Positions 16,889-24,959 of a stretch of 64,000 bases of DNA are shown here, one piece after another. Location of the stretch: assembly GCF_024171865.1 (NCBI RefSeq), contig NZ_JAMTCN010000025.1:1-64000 (forward strand). The letters are read 5' to 3'. The first letter of the stretch is position 1, and each line of letters opens with the position of its first letter. The position numbers and the translations under genes are program-made. Source of the DNA: Prauserella aidingensis (lineage in GTDB: Bacteria; Actinomycetota; Actinomycetes; Mycobacteriales; Pseudonocardiaceae). A model generated the notes under the pieces. The model had not been told where the DNA came from and ran no database searches. It saw only the letters and a list, made by a program, of their open reading frames with translations.

Positions 16889-18202
16889 CTACAACGGTGG
16901 CCCGGAGTCGTGGTGCGGTTCCGGGTCGGTGGTGTGTCGCGCCGGTTCGGCGCGGAACGAGGTCGGCCGGCCGCGGTGCCCCGGGTTGCCGCGATGGCTG
17001 AGTACGCCTACAACGGTGGGCCGGTGTCGTCCTGGCTTCGGGGTGAGGACGGTTTCTCGGTGTGCGGTGTAGGCCGTCCCGTGTGGTGTTGTCACTCGGG
17101 TCGTTCCGTGGACGGGGTCGTAGCGGGCACTCCAACGGGGATCGTGTTTGAGTCGGTGGTGGCGTCGGCAGCGTGGGCCGCCGTTGGCGACGGATGTGTC
17201 GCCGGCTGCAGCCCACGCTTGTTCGTGGTCGTGGTCGCAGTGCCGGGCGGGCCGGTGACACCAGGGCATGACGCATTTCCGGTCGCGTACCCGCACGAGT
17301 TCGCGGATCGTCGCGCTGGGTCGTCGCCGGGTGCGGCCCAGGTCCAGGGGTTCGCCGGTGCCGGGATCACACAACACGGCCCGCCAGGTGCTGCGCTGGT
17401 TGGTCATGATTTCGCGGGCGATCGCGGCCGGGATGGGCCCGTAGCCGTCGAGTTCGCATCCCTGGTCGGAGATCGTCAGGGCGGTGTCGGCGGGCACGTG
17501 CAGGTACACCATGGCTGCGGCCTCCGAGGGCGTGACACCGGGGTCGCGTCCGAGGAGCAGGTCGGCGGTGACGTCCGCGCGCAGTTGGTCGAGGGTGCGG
17601 CTGTCGCCATTGCGCCGCAGCGACCGGGCCATTCCGTCGACGCGGGAGTAGCACGCGGCAGCGATCTCGGCGGGTAGCTGCGCTTCGAGTGAGGACATCA
17701 CGTGCTCACCCGGGGTGAGTTCGACCCGGCGTTCTGCACGCGCCGTGCGGGCACGCTCGGCCTGTCCGCCGGGGTCGACCTTCTCCACCAGCCGACGTGC
17801 CCGCTGGGCCAGGTTCCCCGGCTGCCACGCCGTCTCCGGCGCCTCCACCAGCCGTTCCGCCAGCAACGCGTCCACGGTCCGGGCCGCGTCGTCATCGAGC
17901 GGGCCGGTCACCGACAACACCCGCCTGGCCCCGTACGACTCCACCTCACCGGCCCGCATCGCAGCCAGCAACCGCGGCATCCGCCCCGTCACCGACCGGC
18001 CAGCGTCGATACGGCGTTCGACCTCACGCGTGGAGACCCGCAGTACCGGCGTCAATTCCTCCGCCACACCACGGTCGTCATCCACAGCAGTTGCAATCTC
18101 GGCCAACAGCGCCAACTCCTCGGCATCGAGCCGCGCCCGTCGAACCCGCAGCTCCCGCAGTCGCTCGACCTTGGCTCCGACGCCGTCCCCCATGTCATCC
18201 AC
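16889..18202 (-). CDS. DUF222 / HNH endonuclease-domain protein
   Basis: This 437-residue protein resembles the REP13E12 proteins of mycobacteria. The N-terminal DUF222 region (about 30-300) includes STREVERRIDAGRSVTGRMP. A C-terminal HNH nuclease fold follows (about 320-380) with CVMPWCHRPARHCDHDHEQAW and NGGPRCRRHHRLKHD, the expected zinc and catalytic residues. GTG 18202 has no ribosome site nearby; ATG 18193 is an alternative. An SOS-box-like palindrome lies 13 bp upstream. The last 50 residues are Pro/His/Arg-rich and contain an out-of-frame repeat of about 20 bp (TACAACGGTGG at 16889 and 17009). These genes are often multi-copy and mobile, but their role is unproven. The 200 bp beyond its stop (16687-16888) hold no gene. 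Confidence 0.85.
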   Translation of the reverse strand: MDDMGDGVGAKVERLRELRVRRARLDAEELALLAEIATAVDDDRGVAEELTPVLRVSTREVERRIDAGRSVTGRMPRLLAAMRAGEVESYGARRVLSVTGPLDDDAARTVDALLAERLVEAPETAWQPGNLAQRARRLVEKVDPGGQAERARTARAERRVELTPGEHVMSSLEAQLPAEIAAACYSRVDGMARSLRRNGDSRTLDQLRADVTADLLLGRDPGVTPSEAAAMVYLHVPADTALTISDQGCELDGYGPIPAAIAREIMTNQRSTWRAVLCDPGTGEPLDLGRTRRRPSATIRELVRVRDRKCVMPWCHRPARHCDHDHEQAWAAAGDTSVANGGPRCRRHHRLKHDPRWSARYDPVHGTTRVTTPHGTAYTAHRETVLTPKPGRHRPTVVGVLSHRGNPGHRGRPTSFRAEPARHTTDPEPHHDSGPPL

Positions 18203-18214
18203 AACGACACAGTA

Positions 18215-18230
18215 TCGAACTCATGGTCGA
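18215..18230. promoter_or_regulatory. SOS box (LexA site) candidate
   Basis: TCGAACTCATGGTCGA matches the mycobacterial LexA consensus TCGAAC-N4-GTTCGA at all but one conserved base. It lies 13 bp upstream of the GTG start of the DUF222-HNH gene. Several mycobacterial REP13E12 genes are LexA-controlled, so the context supports the call. Confidence 0.55.
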
Positions 18231-18403
18231 ACAGTCCAGTTCTCGAAAGAGTGAAATCACTCCGGCGCCCCGCGCCGAAAACGGCTCCTCCGCGTTCTGG
18301 CGGGCCGCGCTCATGTGTCGGTGCGGACGACTACGCAGCCGAGGCGCACCCTCGGCGCGCAGCCGGCACTCCTGGGGTCGACGACCGTGTGGCTTCTCGT
18401 GGT

Positions 18404-18441
18404 GCCCGCCGCCGGGGTCGGCGCCGACCCCGGCGGCGGGC
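18404..18441. repeat. Perfect 38-bp palindrome, probable terminator
   Basis: The left arm 18404-18422 (GCCCGCCGCCGGGGTCGGC) is exactly complementary to 18423-18441 with no spacer. It lies about 150 bp downstream of the leftward beta-family gene and 200 bp upstream of the HNH gene, so a terminator for the former is likely. The rest of 18203-18588 shows only the SOS-like site and no convincing gene. Confidence 0.8.
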
Positions 18442-18588
18442 GCGGGCACCCTCACCGGTATGGCGTGGGCGCTGTCGCGGGGAGACGACGCGGGACCGGC
18501 CGCCCTGCCGAGGATCGGCCGATGCGTCGTCGGCGGTTCGAGACTTGTGCACCGGCCGCGGTAACGCGTGATGGAACCACGGCGGGTA

Positions 18589-19686
18589 TCAGGCCGCACG
18601 GTCCATGGTGGCCAGGTGCGCCAGGTGGTGGGAGGTCGCGAAGGCAACAGGACGGCTGGCCCGTCCCAGAGTCTTCTCGTTGCCGCGTGCCGCGTTCGAC
18701 AACTTGCGGTCACCCCACGAGAAGTCCGGTCCGGCGAAGACGTCGGTGTCGACGAGTTCACGGCACAGCTCTCGGAAGGCGCGTGCTCGGGGTGGCTCGT
18801 CGCCGGATCCGTCGTCTGCACCAGCGGGATCCGGCTCCTCGATCGGCCGGCGCCAGTACGTCCAACCCGTCGGGCAGGCGTACCGCACCGCGACGTTCCT
18901 GGGCCGCCATCCCTTCGTCGGTGTCGGGTGGACCACGCCGTAATCACCGAACAGCACGTCAGCGTGTTGTGCCGAGATCTCCTGCCACAACTGCTCCTCG
19001 TGCCGGTCCTGGTGCCAGCGGCCGAGTCGCGACAGCTGCGGAGGGACGGAGCCGCCCAGGAGCACGATGCTGCGCAAGGGGCCGGTTGTTCGAACGACGT
19101 CCACGGCGGCATGGACGAGGTCGACGTGCTCGGCGAGTGCCGCTTCGACGAATCCGAGGTCGAGCACCACGTCGATCGTGCGTGGGTCGACCTTCAACGC
19201 GTCGACGACGCCCGCGATGTCGACGGTGCGCCCCGCGAGCAGCTGTATGCGGAGGGCGACTCCGGCGCCCGTCTCCTCACCCAAGCGGCCGATGTCCGCA
19301 GCGTCTCGGAGCGAAGTGCATTCCCGAAGTGTCGGGAGGATCGGAATCGGTGGGCCCACGTCGAACAGGTCCACGCCGTAGCTCAGCCGGTCGACCAGCT
19401 CCCCGAGAGTCGCGGTCGGGCGGAAGGCCGACGGGTCGACATCCGAGGCGTCGACAGCGAGGACACGGTCGTGGTTGTGCAGGTGCCGAGCAACCCGTTC
19501 CGCGTGGGCGAGTTGGCCGGCGACCGACGTCGCTCGGTCGAGAATAATGAGGGGCTGGACCCGTTCGAGATGGGACTCGTCGGCATGGGTGAGTGCCTCG
19601 GCCTCGCCCTCCTTCGCTCGCAGGGCGACCCAGGCGGCCGGATCGTGCGGCACCGGCGCCTCCCCGAACACGAGTGACGTGTGCAC
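18589..19686 (-). CDS. Beta family protein (T4 beta-protein-like, PF14350)
   Basis: This 365-residue protein matches my recollection of the beta family. It has an N-terminal W-V-A-L-R-A-K-E-G-E segment followed by RVQPLIIL, repeated TIM-barrel-like strand phrases (VDVVLDLGFVE and LRSIVLLGGSVP), and the C-terminal FSWGDRKL. The biochemical function of the family is unknown. Members occur sporadically and are seen near mobile or defence genes, so a phage-related role is possible but unproven. GTG 19686 is 2 bp from a perfect palindrome and has no ribosome site, suggesting a leaderless transcript; GTG 19671 is an alternative. The patchy distribution of such genes suggests acquisition. Confidence 0.7.
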   Translation of the reverse strand: MHTSLVFGEAPVPHDPAAWVALRAKEGEAEALTHADESHLERVQPLIILDRATSVAGQLAHAERVARHLHNHDRVLAVDASDVDPSAFRPTATLGELVDRLSYGVDLFDVGPPIPILPTLRECTSLRDAADIGRLGEETGAGVALRIQLLAGRTVDIAGVVDALKVDPRTIDVVLDLGFVEAALAEHVDLVHAAVDVVRTTGPLRSIVLLGGSVPPQLSRLGRWHQDRHEEQLWQEISAQHADVLFGDYGVVHPTPTKGWRPRNVAVRYACPTGWTYWRRPIEEPDPAGADDGSGDEPPRARAFRELCRELVDTDVFAGPDFSWGDRKLSNAARGNEKTLGRASRPVAFATSHHLAHLATMDRAA

Positions 19687-19687
19687 A

Positions 19688-19707
19688 GTGTGACCGTACG
19701 GTCACAC
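19688..19707. promoter_or_regulatory. 20-bp palindromic operator at the beta-family gene
   Basis: GTGTGACCGTACGGTCACAC is a perfect palindrome touching the start of the beta-family gene. Its core TGACCG-N2-CGGTCA is the same as in the TetR operator at 34700-34715. A TetR-type repressor probably binds it. No regulator gene adjoins. Confidence 0.6.
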
Positions 19708-19752
19708 GTGGTCCTGGAGAAGCCGCCGAACAGGGGTTCCGGCCTACCGGAC

Positions 19753-20274
19753 CTACGGGCGGCGGCGCCAGGTGAGTGCGATGTCGTGCGTCGCGAGCCA
19801 TGCGCCGAGGTCGTGCTCGTGGCGGGCGAGCGCGTCGACCGTGCTGTAGGCCGTCTCCAGTGCTGCCGTGGCGTCTCCGCAGGTAACCAGGCCGTCCTGG
19901 ACGGCTTCGAGCAGCTCCCCGGTGTCGATCACGTCGACGCCGCGGTGCTGTCGCAGCACGAGGTCGAGGTACAGGTCGGTGGTGTGCCAGACGTCGGCAT
20001 CGTCGGTGGTCACGCCCACGACGTCGAGATAGAAGTCCTGGTCCCGTTCGTGTCCCGGGTTGAACCAGAAGTCGCTGATCCGCAGTCCGAGCGACGGGAG
20101 CAGCCAGGACTCGAGGTACCGGAACTGCGGCCGTCCCGGAGTCGGCCGCGCCATGTACAGGCCGAAGTCCTCGACCCGGTACTCCTCGACCTCGCGGACG
20201 ACGCCCTTCGGATCGGTGTTGGTGCCGGCTGCAACGTCGAACGTCTCCCGCTTCGGCGGATGCATGACGGCCAT
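19753..20274 (-). CDS. DUF402 protein (probable nucleoside di/triphosphatase)
   Basis: This 173-residue protein belongs to DUF402. Its family marks are the GLYMARPTPGRPQFRYLESWLLPSLGLRISDF block and the acidic FYLDVVGVTTDDADVW-TTDLYLDLVL region, whose aspartates bind metal in characterised members. DUF402 proteins include a Staphylococcus nucleoside-phosphate phosphatase, and some are fused to RNase-E-type RNA-binding domains. ATG 20274 and ATG 20265 are both possible starts. The gene is divergent from the DUF5685 gene across 90 bp and lies in the coaE-uvrB interval, where mycobacteria also carry a short leftward gene. Confidence 0.82.
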   Translation of the reverse strand: MAVMHPPKRETFDVAAGTNTDPKGVVREVEEYRVEDFGLYMARPTPGRPQFRYLESWLLPSLGLRISDFWFNPGHERDQDFYLDVVGVTTDDADVWHTTDLYLDLVLRQHRGVDVIDTGELLEAVQDGLVTCGDATAALETAYSTVDALARHEHDLGAWLATHDIALTWRRRP

Positions 20275-20364
20275 CTTGCTGTGCGCGGGCGAATGCGTCG
20301 AGTCGGAACCGCGCGGTCGTGTGCCCGGCTACGATCCGAACCGACTGAACGGGGGCCCGGGACG

Positions 20365-21516
20365 ATGTTCGGAATCATCAGGCCGTGCAGGCACCGGCTG
20401 TCCGGGCGATTGCGCACCGAGTGGACGGCGCACCTGTGCGGGCTGTGCCTGGCGCTGCGGGACGAGCACGGTCAGCTCGCACGGACGGCCACCAACTACG
20501 ACGGACTGCTCCTGTCGGCGCTCGTCGACGCCCAGTCCGATGCCGACACCCCGCGGCGCACGGCGGGTCCGTGCGCCCTGAGGGGCATGCGCGGCGCGTC
20601 GGTGGCGATCGGTGACGGCGCGCGGCTCGCGGCGTCGGTGTCGCTGGTGCTGGCGTCCGCGAAGGTGTCGGACCACGTCGTGGACGGTGACGGCGTGGCG
20701 GGCCGTCGCGGCGTCGGGCCGCTCGCGCAGCGCGTGGCGGCGGGCTGGGCACAGCGTGCGGCCGAGTCGGGAGAGCGGCTCGGTCTCGACACGACGGACC
20801 TGGCGTCGGCGATCGCCACGCAGCCGGCGGTCGAGGAGACACTGAGTGCCGGGGGCTCCGTGCTCACGGCGACCGGGCCGACCGAGCATGCGACGGCCGC
20901 GGCGTTCGCCCACACGGCGGTGCTGGCGGGCAGGCTCGGGAACGCGGCCGAGCTGGGGGAGGCCGGCCGGTTGTTCGGGCGGATCGCACACCTGCTCGAC
21001 GCCGTCGAGGATCTCCGGGACGATCGTGCGACGGGGGCGTGGAACCCGTTGCTCGCCACGGGGACCGAACTCGCCGAGGCGCGGCGACTGTGCGACGACG
21101 CGGTGCTCGGCGTGCGGCTCGCGCTCGACCAGCTGTCGCTGACACGCCCCGCGCTCGTGCACGCGTTGCTGGTCCACGAGCTGGACCGGGCGGTCACCCG
21201 CACGTTCGGGCACGCGGGCGACGGCGGGCACGCTCACCGCACGTCCGGCACGCCCGGCACGGAGGTCGCGGCGAACGGTGGCTCGGAGTCGATCCTGGAC
21301 GGGCAGGGCGGCGGGCTCTGGTATCCGAGGTTCCGGGTGCCGCCGCGACCGCGCAACCCCGCACTCGGGTGTTGCGTGGGCCTGTACATGTGCTGCAGCT
21401 GCCAGTTCTGCTGCCGTGATCCGTACCCCGGGCCGTGCGACGGCGAGCCGAAGGGCACGTGCGACTGCGGCGGCTGTGACTGCTCCTGCGGTGACTGCTC
21501 CTGCTGCGACTGCTGA
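20365..21516 (+). CDS. DUF5685 family protein with cysteine-rich tail
   Basis: This 383-residue protein starts MFGIIRPCRH and has the early conserved HLCGLCLALRDEHGQLAR-TNYDGLLL block. A long helical body (about 90-290) with the acidic DAVEDLRDD motif recalls all-helical isoprenoid-type folds. The last 50 residues hold about 17 cysteines in CC, CxC and CxxC spacings (for example CDCGGCDCSCGDCSCCDC), so metal or Fe-S binding is likely. A Gly/Thr-rich linker separates body and tail. Function is unknown. ATG 20365 has GGGAC upstream. It precedes uvrB by 143 bp on the same strand, without an obvious terminator. Confidence 0.85.
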   Translation: MFGIIRPCRHRLSGRLRTEWTAHLCGLCLALRDEHGQLARTATNYDGLLLSALVDAQSDADTPRRTAGPCALRGMRGASVAIGDGARLAASVSLVLASAKVSDHVVDGDGVAGRRGVGPLAQRVAAGWAQRAAESGERLGLDTTDLASAIATQPAVEETLSAGGSVLTATGPTEHATAAAFAHTAVLAGRLGNAAELGEAGRLFGRIAHLLDAVEDLRDDRATGAWNPLLATGTELAEARRLCDDAVLGVRLALDQLSLTRPALVHALLVHELDRAVTRTFGHAGDGGHAHRTSGTPGTEVAANGGSESILDGQGGGLWYPRFRVPPRPRNPALGCCVGLYMCCSCQFCCRDPYPGPCDGEPKGTCDCGGCDCSCGDCSCCDC

Positions 21517-21659
21517 CCGGCCGGGCTCGGCGGTGCGTGTGACGACTGAGGTGACGGCTGGGGCCGGTGTGACCACCGAGGCGACGGTGGCGGCGTCACG
21601 GGTGGACACCCCCGGCCGCCGGGCGGAACTTGTCGGTGGGCCCGCCTACCCTGGACGAC

Positions 21660-23819
21660 GTGGCATTCGCGACCGAACACCCCGTGCTGGCGCACTCCGA
21701 GTTCCGCCCCGTCTCCGACATCCCACGCAAGGGCGGGCGGTTCGAGGTCGTCAGCGACTACGAGCCCGCCGGTGACCAGCCCGCCGCGATCGAGGAGCTC
21801 GACCGCAGGCTGACGGCGGGCGAGAAGGACGTCGTGCTGCTCGGCGCGACCGGTACGGGCAAGTCCGCGACGACGGCGTGGCTCGTCGAGCGGGTGCAGC
21901 GGCCGACGCTCGTGCTGCAGCCGAACAAGACGCTCGCCGCGCAGATGGCCAACGAGCTGCGGGAACTGTTCCCGAACAACGCCGTCGAGTACTTCGTCAG
22001 CTACTACGACTACTACCAGCCCGAGGCGTACGTCCCGCAGACGGACACCTACATCGAGAAGGACTCGTCGATCAACGACGACGTCGAACGGCTGCGTCAC
22101 TCGGCGACGATGAACCTGCTCTCGCGCCGCGACACGATCGTGGTCGCGAGCGTGTCCTGCATCTACGGCCTCGGTACGCCACAGTCGTATCTCGACCGGT
22201 CGTCGCGGCTGGCGGTCGGCGAGGAGGTCGACCGCGACGTGTTCCTGCGCGCGCTGGTCGACGTCCAGTACACCCGCAACGACCTGGCGTTCGCCCGCGG
22301 CACCTTCCGGGTGCGCGGCGACACCGTCGAGATCATCCCCGCCTACGAGGAGCTGGCGATCCGGGTCGAGTTCTTCGGCGACGAGATCGACAGCCTCTAC
22401 TACCTGCATCCGCTGACCGGCGACATCGTCAACGAGGTCGACGAGGTGCGGATCTTCCCGGCCACGCACTACGTCGCGGGACCCGAGCGGATGGAAAAGG
22501 CCGTGCACGCGATCGAGGCCGAGCTCGAGGAGAGGCTGGCCGAACTCGAGAAGCAGAACAAACTGCTCGAGGCCCAGCGGCTGCGCATGCGCACCAGCTA
22601 CGACATCGAGATGATGCGGCAGGTCGGGTTCTGCTCCGGCATCGAGAACTACTCGCGGCACATCGACGCGCGTGCGCCCGGTTCCGCCCCCGCCACGTTG
22701 ATCGACTACTTCCCCGAGGACTTCCTGCTGGTCATCGACGAGTCGCACCAGACGGTGCCGCAGATCGGTGCGATGTTCGAAGGCGACATGTCCCGCAAGC
22801 GCACGCTGGTCGACCACGGTTTCCGACTGCCGAGCGCGCTCGACAACCGGCCGCTGACGTGGGAGGAGTTCGCCGACCGCATCGGCCAGACCGTGTACCT
22901 GTCCGCCACACCCGGCCCGTACGAGATGGGCCAGGCGGGCGGCGAGTTCGTCGAGCAGGTCATCCGCCCGACCGGACTGGTCGACCCGGAGGTCGTCGTC
23001 AAGCCGACCGAGGGGCAGATCGACGACCTGGTGCACGAGATCCGCACCCGGGCCGAGAAGGACGAGCGGACGCTGGTCACCACGTTGACGAAGAAGATGG
23101 CCGAGGACCTCACCGACTATCTGCTCGAACTCGGCATCCGCGTGCGCTACCTGCACTCCGAGGTGGACACGCTGCGCCGCGTCGAACTGCTGCGGCAGCT
23201 GCGGTCCGGCGACTTCGACGTGCTCGTCGGCATCAACCTGCTGCGGGAGGGGCTCGACCTGCCCGAGGTGTCGCTCGTGGCGATCCTGGACGCCGACAAG
23301 GAGGGATTCCTGCGCAGCGGCACGTCCCTGGTGCAGACGATCGGCCGTGCGGCGCGGAACGTGTCCGGCCAGGTCCACATGTACGCCGACACGATCACCG
23401 ACTCGATGCAGTACGCCATCGACGAGACAAATCGGCGGCGCGAGAAGCAGATCGCCTACAACACCGAGCGCGGCATCGACCCGCAGCCGCTGCGCAAGAA
23501 GATCGCCGACATCCTCGACCGCGTCTACACGGAGGCGGAGGACTCCGAGGAGGAGGTCGACGTCGGCGGTTCGGGGCGCAACGCCTCGCGTGGCAAGAAG
23601 CCGGAGCAGGGCGACAAGGTGCGCAGCTCCGGCGTGCTCGTCGACCGCGAGCCGAGTTCGATGCCGCGGGCCGAGCTCGCCGACCTCATCCAGCAGATGA
23701 CCGACCAGATGATGCAGGCCGCGCGGGACCTGCAGTTCGAGCTGGCCGCCCGGTTGAGGGACGAGATCTCCGAGCTCAAGAAGGAGCTGCGCGGAATGGA
23801 CGCCGCCGGACAGCAGTGA
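21660..23819 (+). CDS. uvrB: Excinuclease ABC subunit UvrB
   Basis: This 719-residue helicase-like subunit of nucleotide excision repair verifies damage handed over by UvrA and recruits UvrC. Walker A is GATGTGKS at 62-69. The damage-probing beta-hairpin holds [20 protein letters not shown]. The DEAD-type motif is DESH, helicase motif VI is in QTIGRAARN, and the C-terminal UVR motif is [17 protein letters not shown] variable linker of about 60 residues precedes the UVR motif. GTG 21660 was chosen because [17 protein letters not shown] matches other actinobacterial starts. uvrA is about 28 kb away. Confidence 0.97.
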   Translation: MAFATEHPVLAHSEFRPVSDIPRKGGRFEVVSDYEPAGDQPAAIEELDRRLTAGEKDVVLLGATGTGKSATTAWLVERVQRPTLVLQPNKTLAAQMANELRELFPNNAVEYFVSYYDYYQPEAYVPQTDTYIEKDSSINDDVERLRHSATMNLLSRRDTIVVASVSCIYGLGTPQSYLDRSSRLAVGEEVDRDVFLRALVDVQYTRNDLAFARGTFRVRGDTVEIIPAYEELAIRVEFFGDEIDSLYYLHPLTGDIVNEVDEVRIFPATHYVAGPERMEKAVHAIEAELEERLAELEKQNKLLEAQRLRMRTSYDIEMMRQVGFCSGIENYSRHIDARAPGSAPATLIDYFPEDFLLVIDESHQTVPQIGAMFEGDMSRKRTLVDHGFRLPSALDNRPLTWEEFADRIGQTVYLSATPGPYEMGQAGGEFVEQVIRPTGLVDPEVVVKPTEGQIDDLVHEIRTRAEKDERTLVTTLTKKMAEDLTDYLLELGIRVRYLHSEVDTLRRVELLRQLRSGDFDVLVGINLLREGLDLPEVSLVAILDADKEGFLRSGTSLVQTIGRAARNVSGQVHMYADTITDSMQYAIDETNRRREKQIAYNTERGIDPQPLRKKIADILDRVYTEAEDSEEEVDVGGSGRNASRGKKPEQGDKVRSSGVLVDREPSSMPRAELADLIQQMTDQMMQAARDLQFELAARLRDEISELKKELRGMDAAGQQ

Positions 23820-23838
23820 CCGTCCGGAGCGGGACGGT
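23819..23838. terminator. Short bidirectional hairpin after uvrB
   Basis: ACCGTCC at 23819-23825 pairs with GGACGGT at 23832-23838. It fills the 22-bp gap between the convergent uvrB and VOC genes. Confidence 0.5.
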
Positions 23839-23841
23839 GCG

Positions 23842-24228
23842 TCAGTCGGCGCCGGCGCCTGCGTCCGGTTCGAGCATGCCGAACAGCGTGCCCTCCGGAT
23901 CGCGGCAGTAGGCGAGCCTGCCGAGCTCCGGAACCGTCCGCGCCGCGGCGACCAGCGACCCGCCCGCCTGCTCCACTTCACGCACCATCAGGTCCAGATC
24001 GTCGACCTCCATGGTGAGCGAGCACGTGGGTGCGGCCGCGCCGTTCTCCGGTGGAGGGCCGTCCCGCTGCACGAGGTTGCCGTCGATGCCGGCGCCGCTA
24101 CCGGTGGTGATGGCCCACGAGGCGTCCGGTGCCCATCTCTCGAAATGCCACTCGAACACGGTCGTGTAGAACGTGATCGCCCGTTCGGGATCGCTCGCGT
24201 AGACCTCGAAGTACACGGGACGAGGCAT
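23842..24228 (-). CDS. VOC-fold (glyoxalase/dioxygenase superfamily) protein
   Basis: This 128-residue protein has one pair of beta-alpha-beta-beta-beta modules. It starts MPRPVYFEVYASDPERAITFYTTVF and ends with YCRDPEGTLFGMLEPD, the classic VOC closing strand with a metal-ligand Glu. Such proteins act as dimers, as lyases, dioxygenases or antibiotic-binding proteins, and the substrate is not evident here. AGGAGG stands 7 nt before ATG 24228. The gene is convergent with uvrB. Confidence 0.87.
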   Translation of the reverse strand: MPRPVYFEVYASDPERAITFYTTVFEWHFERWAPDASWAITTGSGAGIDGNLVQRDGPPPENGAAAPTCSLTMEVDDLDLMVREVEQAGGSLVAAARTVPELGRLAYCRDPEGTLFGMLEPDAGAGAD

Positions 24229-24422
24229 GATGGCCTCCTAGCCGGAAATGGGGCCGCGCGCGGCGGTGACGATCCTGCTGCCGGAATTGTCGGTCATCCC
24301 GGCCCGCCTTGTCATCAGTGCCGACCCCGTCGGGTCGAACCGGCCCGCGTGACGCGAACCCGATCCCGCATCGGCGACGCGTGGAAACATCGGTGCAATG
24401 CGCCGCGGCTACGGTGCGCCCC

Positions 24423-24878
24423 ATGACCGCCACGCCGATGACCAAGAAGGACGCGGCCGCCACCGTGCTCGCCGCCAAGAATCGCCTCGGACTGACCTGG
24501 GAGAAGCTCGCCGAACTCCTCGACGCGCCCGTGGCGTGGTCCACCGCCGCCCTGCTCGGCCAGCACCCGCTGAGTGAGGCCCAGGCGACCACCGCCGCCG
24601 GGGTGCTGGAACTCGACGACGAGGTCACCGCGGCTCTGCGGACGCAGCCGACGCGCGGTACCCCGGAGACCGACGCCTCCGACCCGACGATCTACCGGTT
24701 CTACGAGGTCCTCCACGTTTACGGGCCCACGATCAAGGAACTGATCCACGAGAAGTTCGGCGACGGGATCATGAGCGCCATCAACTTCCGCCTCGACGTC
24801 GACCGGCGCCCCGACCCCGGCGGAGACCGGGTCGTGGTGACGATGGACGGCAAATTCCTGGCTTACCAGTGGGCGTGA
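24423..24878 (+). CDS. cynS: Cyanate hydratase (cyanase)
   Basis: This 151-residue enzyme converts cyanate and bicarbonate to ammonia and two CO2. The catalytic triad known from E. coli (Arg96, Glu99, Ser122) is present as Arg92, Glu95 and Ser118 in YRFYEVLHVYGPTIKELI and FGDGIMSAINF. The N-terminal helix bundle (about 8-80) is followed by the decamer-forming C-terminal domain. No carbonic anhydrase (cynT) or cyanate transporter is adjacent, so it works alone, probably on endogenous cyanate. ATG 24423 is used; ATG 24438 is a possible shorter start. Confidence 0.93.
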   Translation: MTATPMTKKDAAATVLAAKNRLGLTWEKLAELLDAPVAWSTAALLGQHPLSEAQATTAAGVLELDDEVTAALRTQPTRGTPETDASDPTIYRFYEVLHVYGPTIKELIHEKFGDGIMSAINFRLDVDRRPDPGGDRVVVTMDGKFLAYQWA

Positions 24879-24923
24879 GGTGCACGGGCCGCGTGGTGGT
24901 GTCGGTGAGGGTCGCAGGCGGGC

Positions 24924-24959
24924 TCAGCTCGTGACGTCCGGGATCAGCTCGTGACGTCC
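24924..24959. repeat. Tandem duplication over a stop codon
   Basis: TCAGCTCGTGACGTCC occurs at 24924-24939 and again at 24944-24959, a 20-bp period. The second copy carries the last codons and stop of the ABC permease gene, so the first is a duplicated coding end lying just outside. Confidence 0.9.

Noticed and set aside
18195-18420. Short leftward frame starting near the HNH gene promoter (reading MSAARQNAEEPF)
   Set aside because: It overlaps the SOS-like site, has no ribosome site and shows no coding bias distinct from chance.
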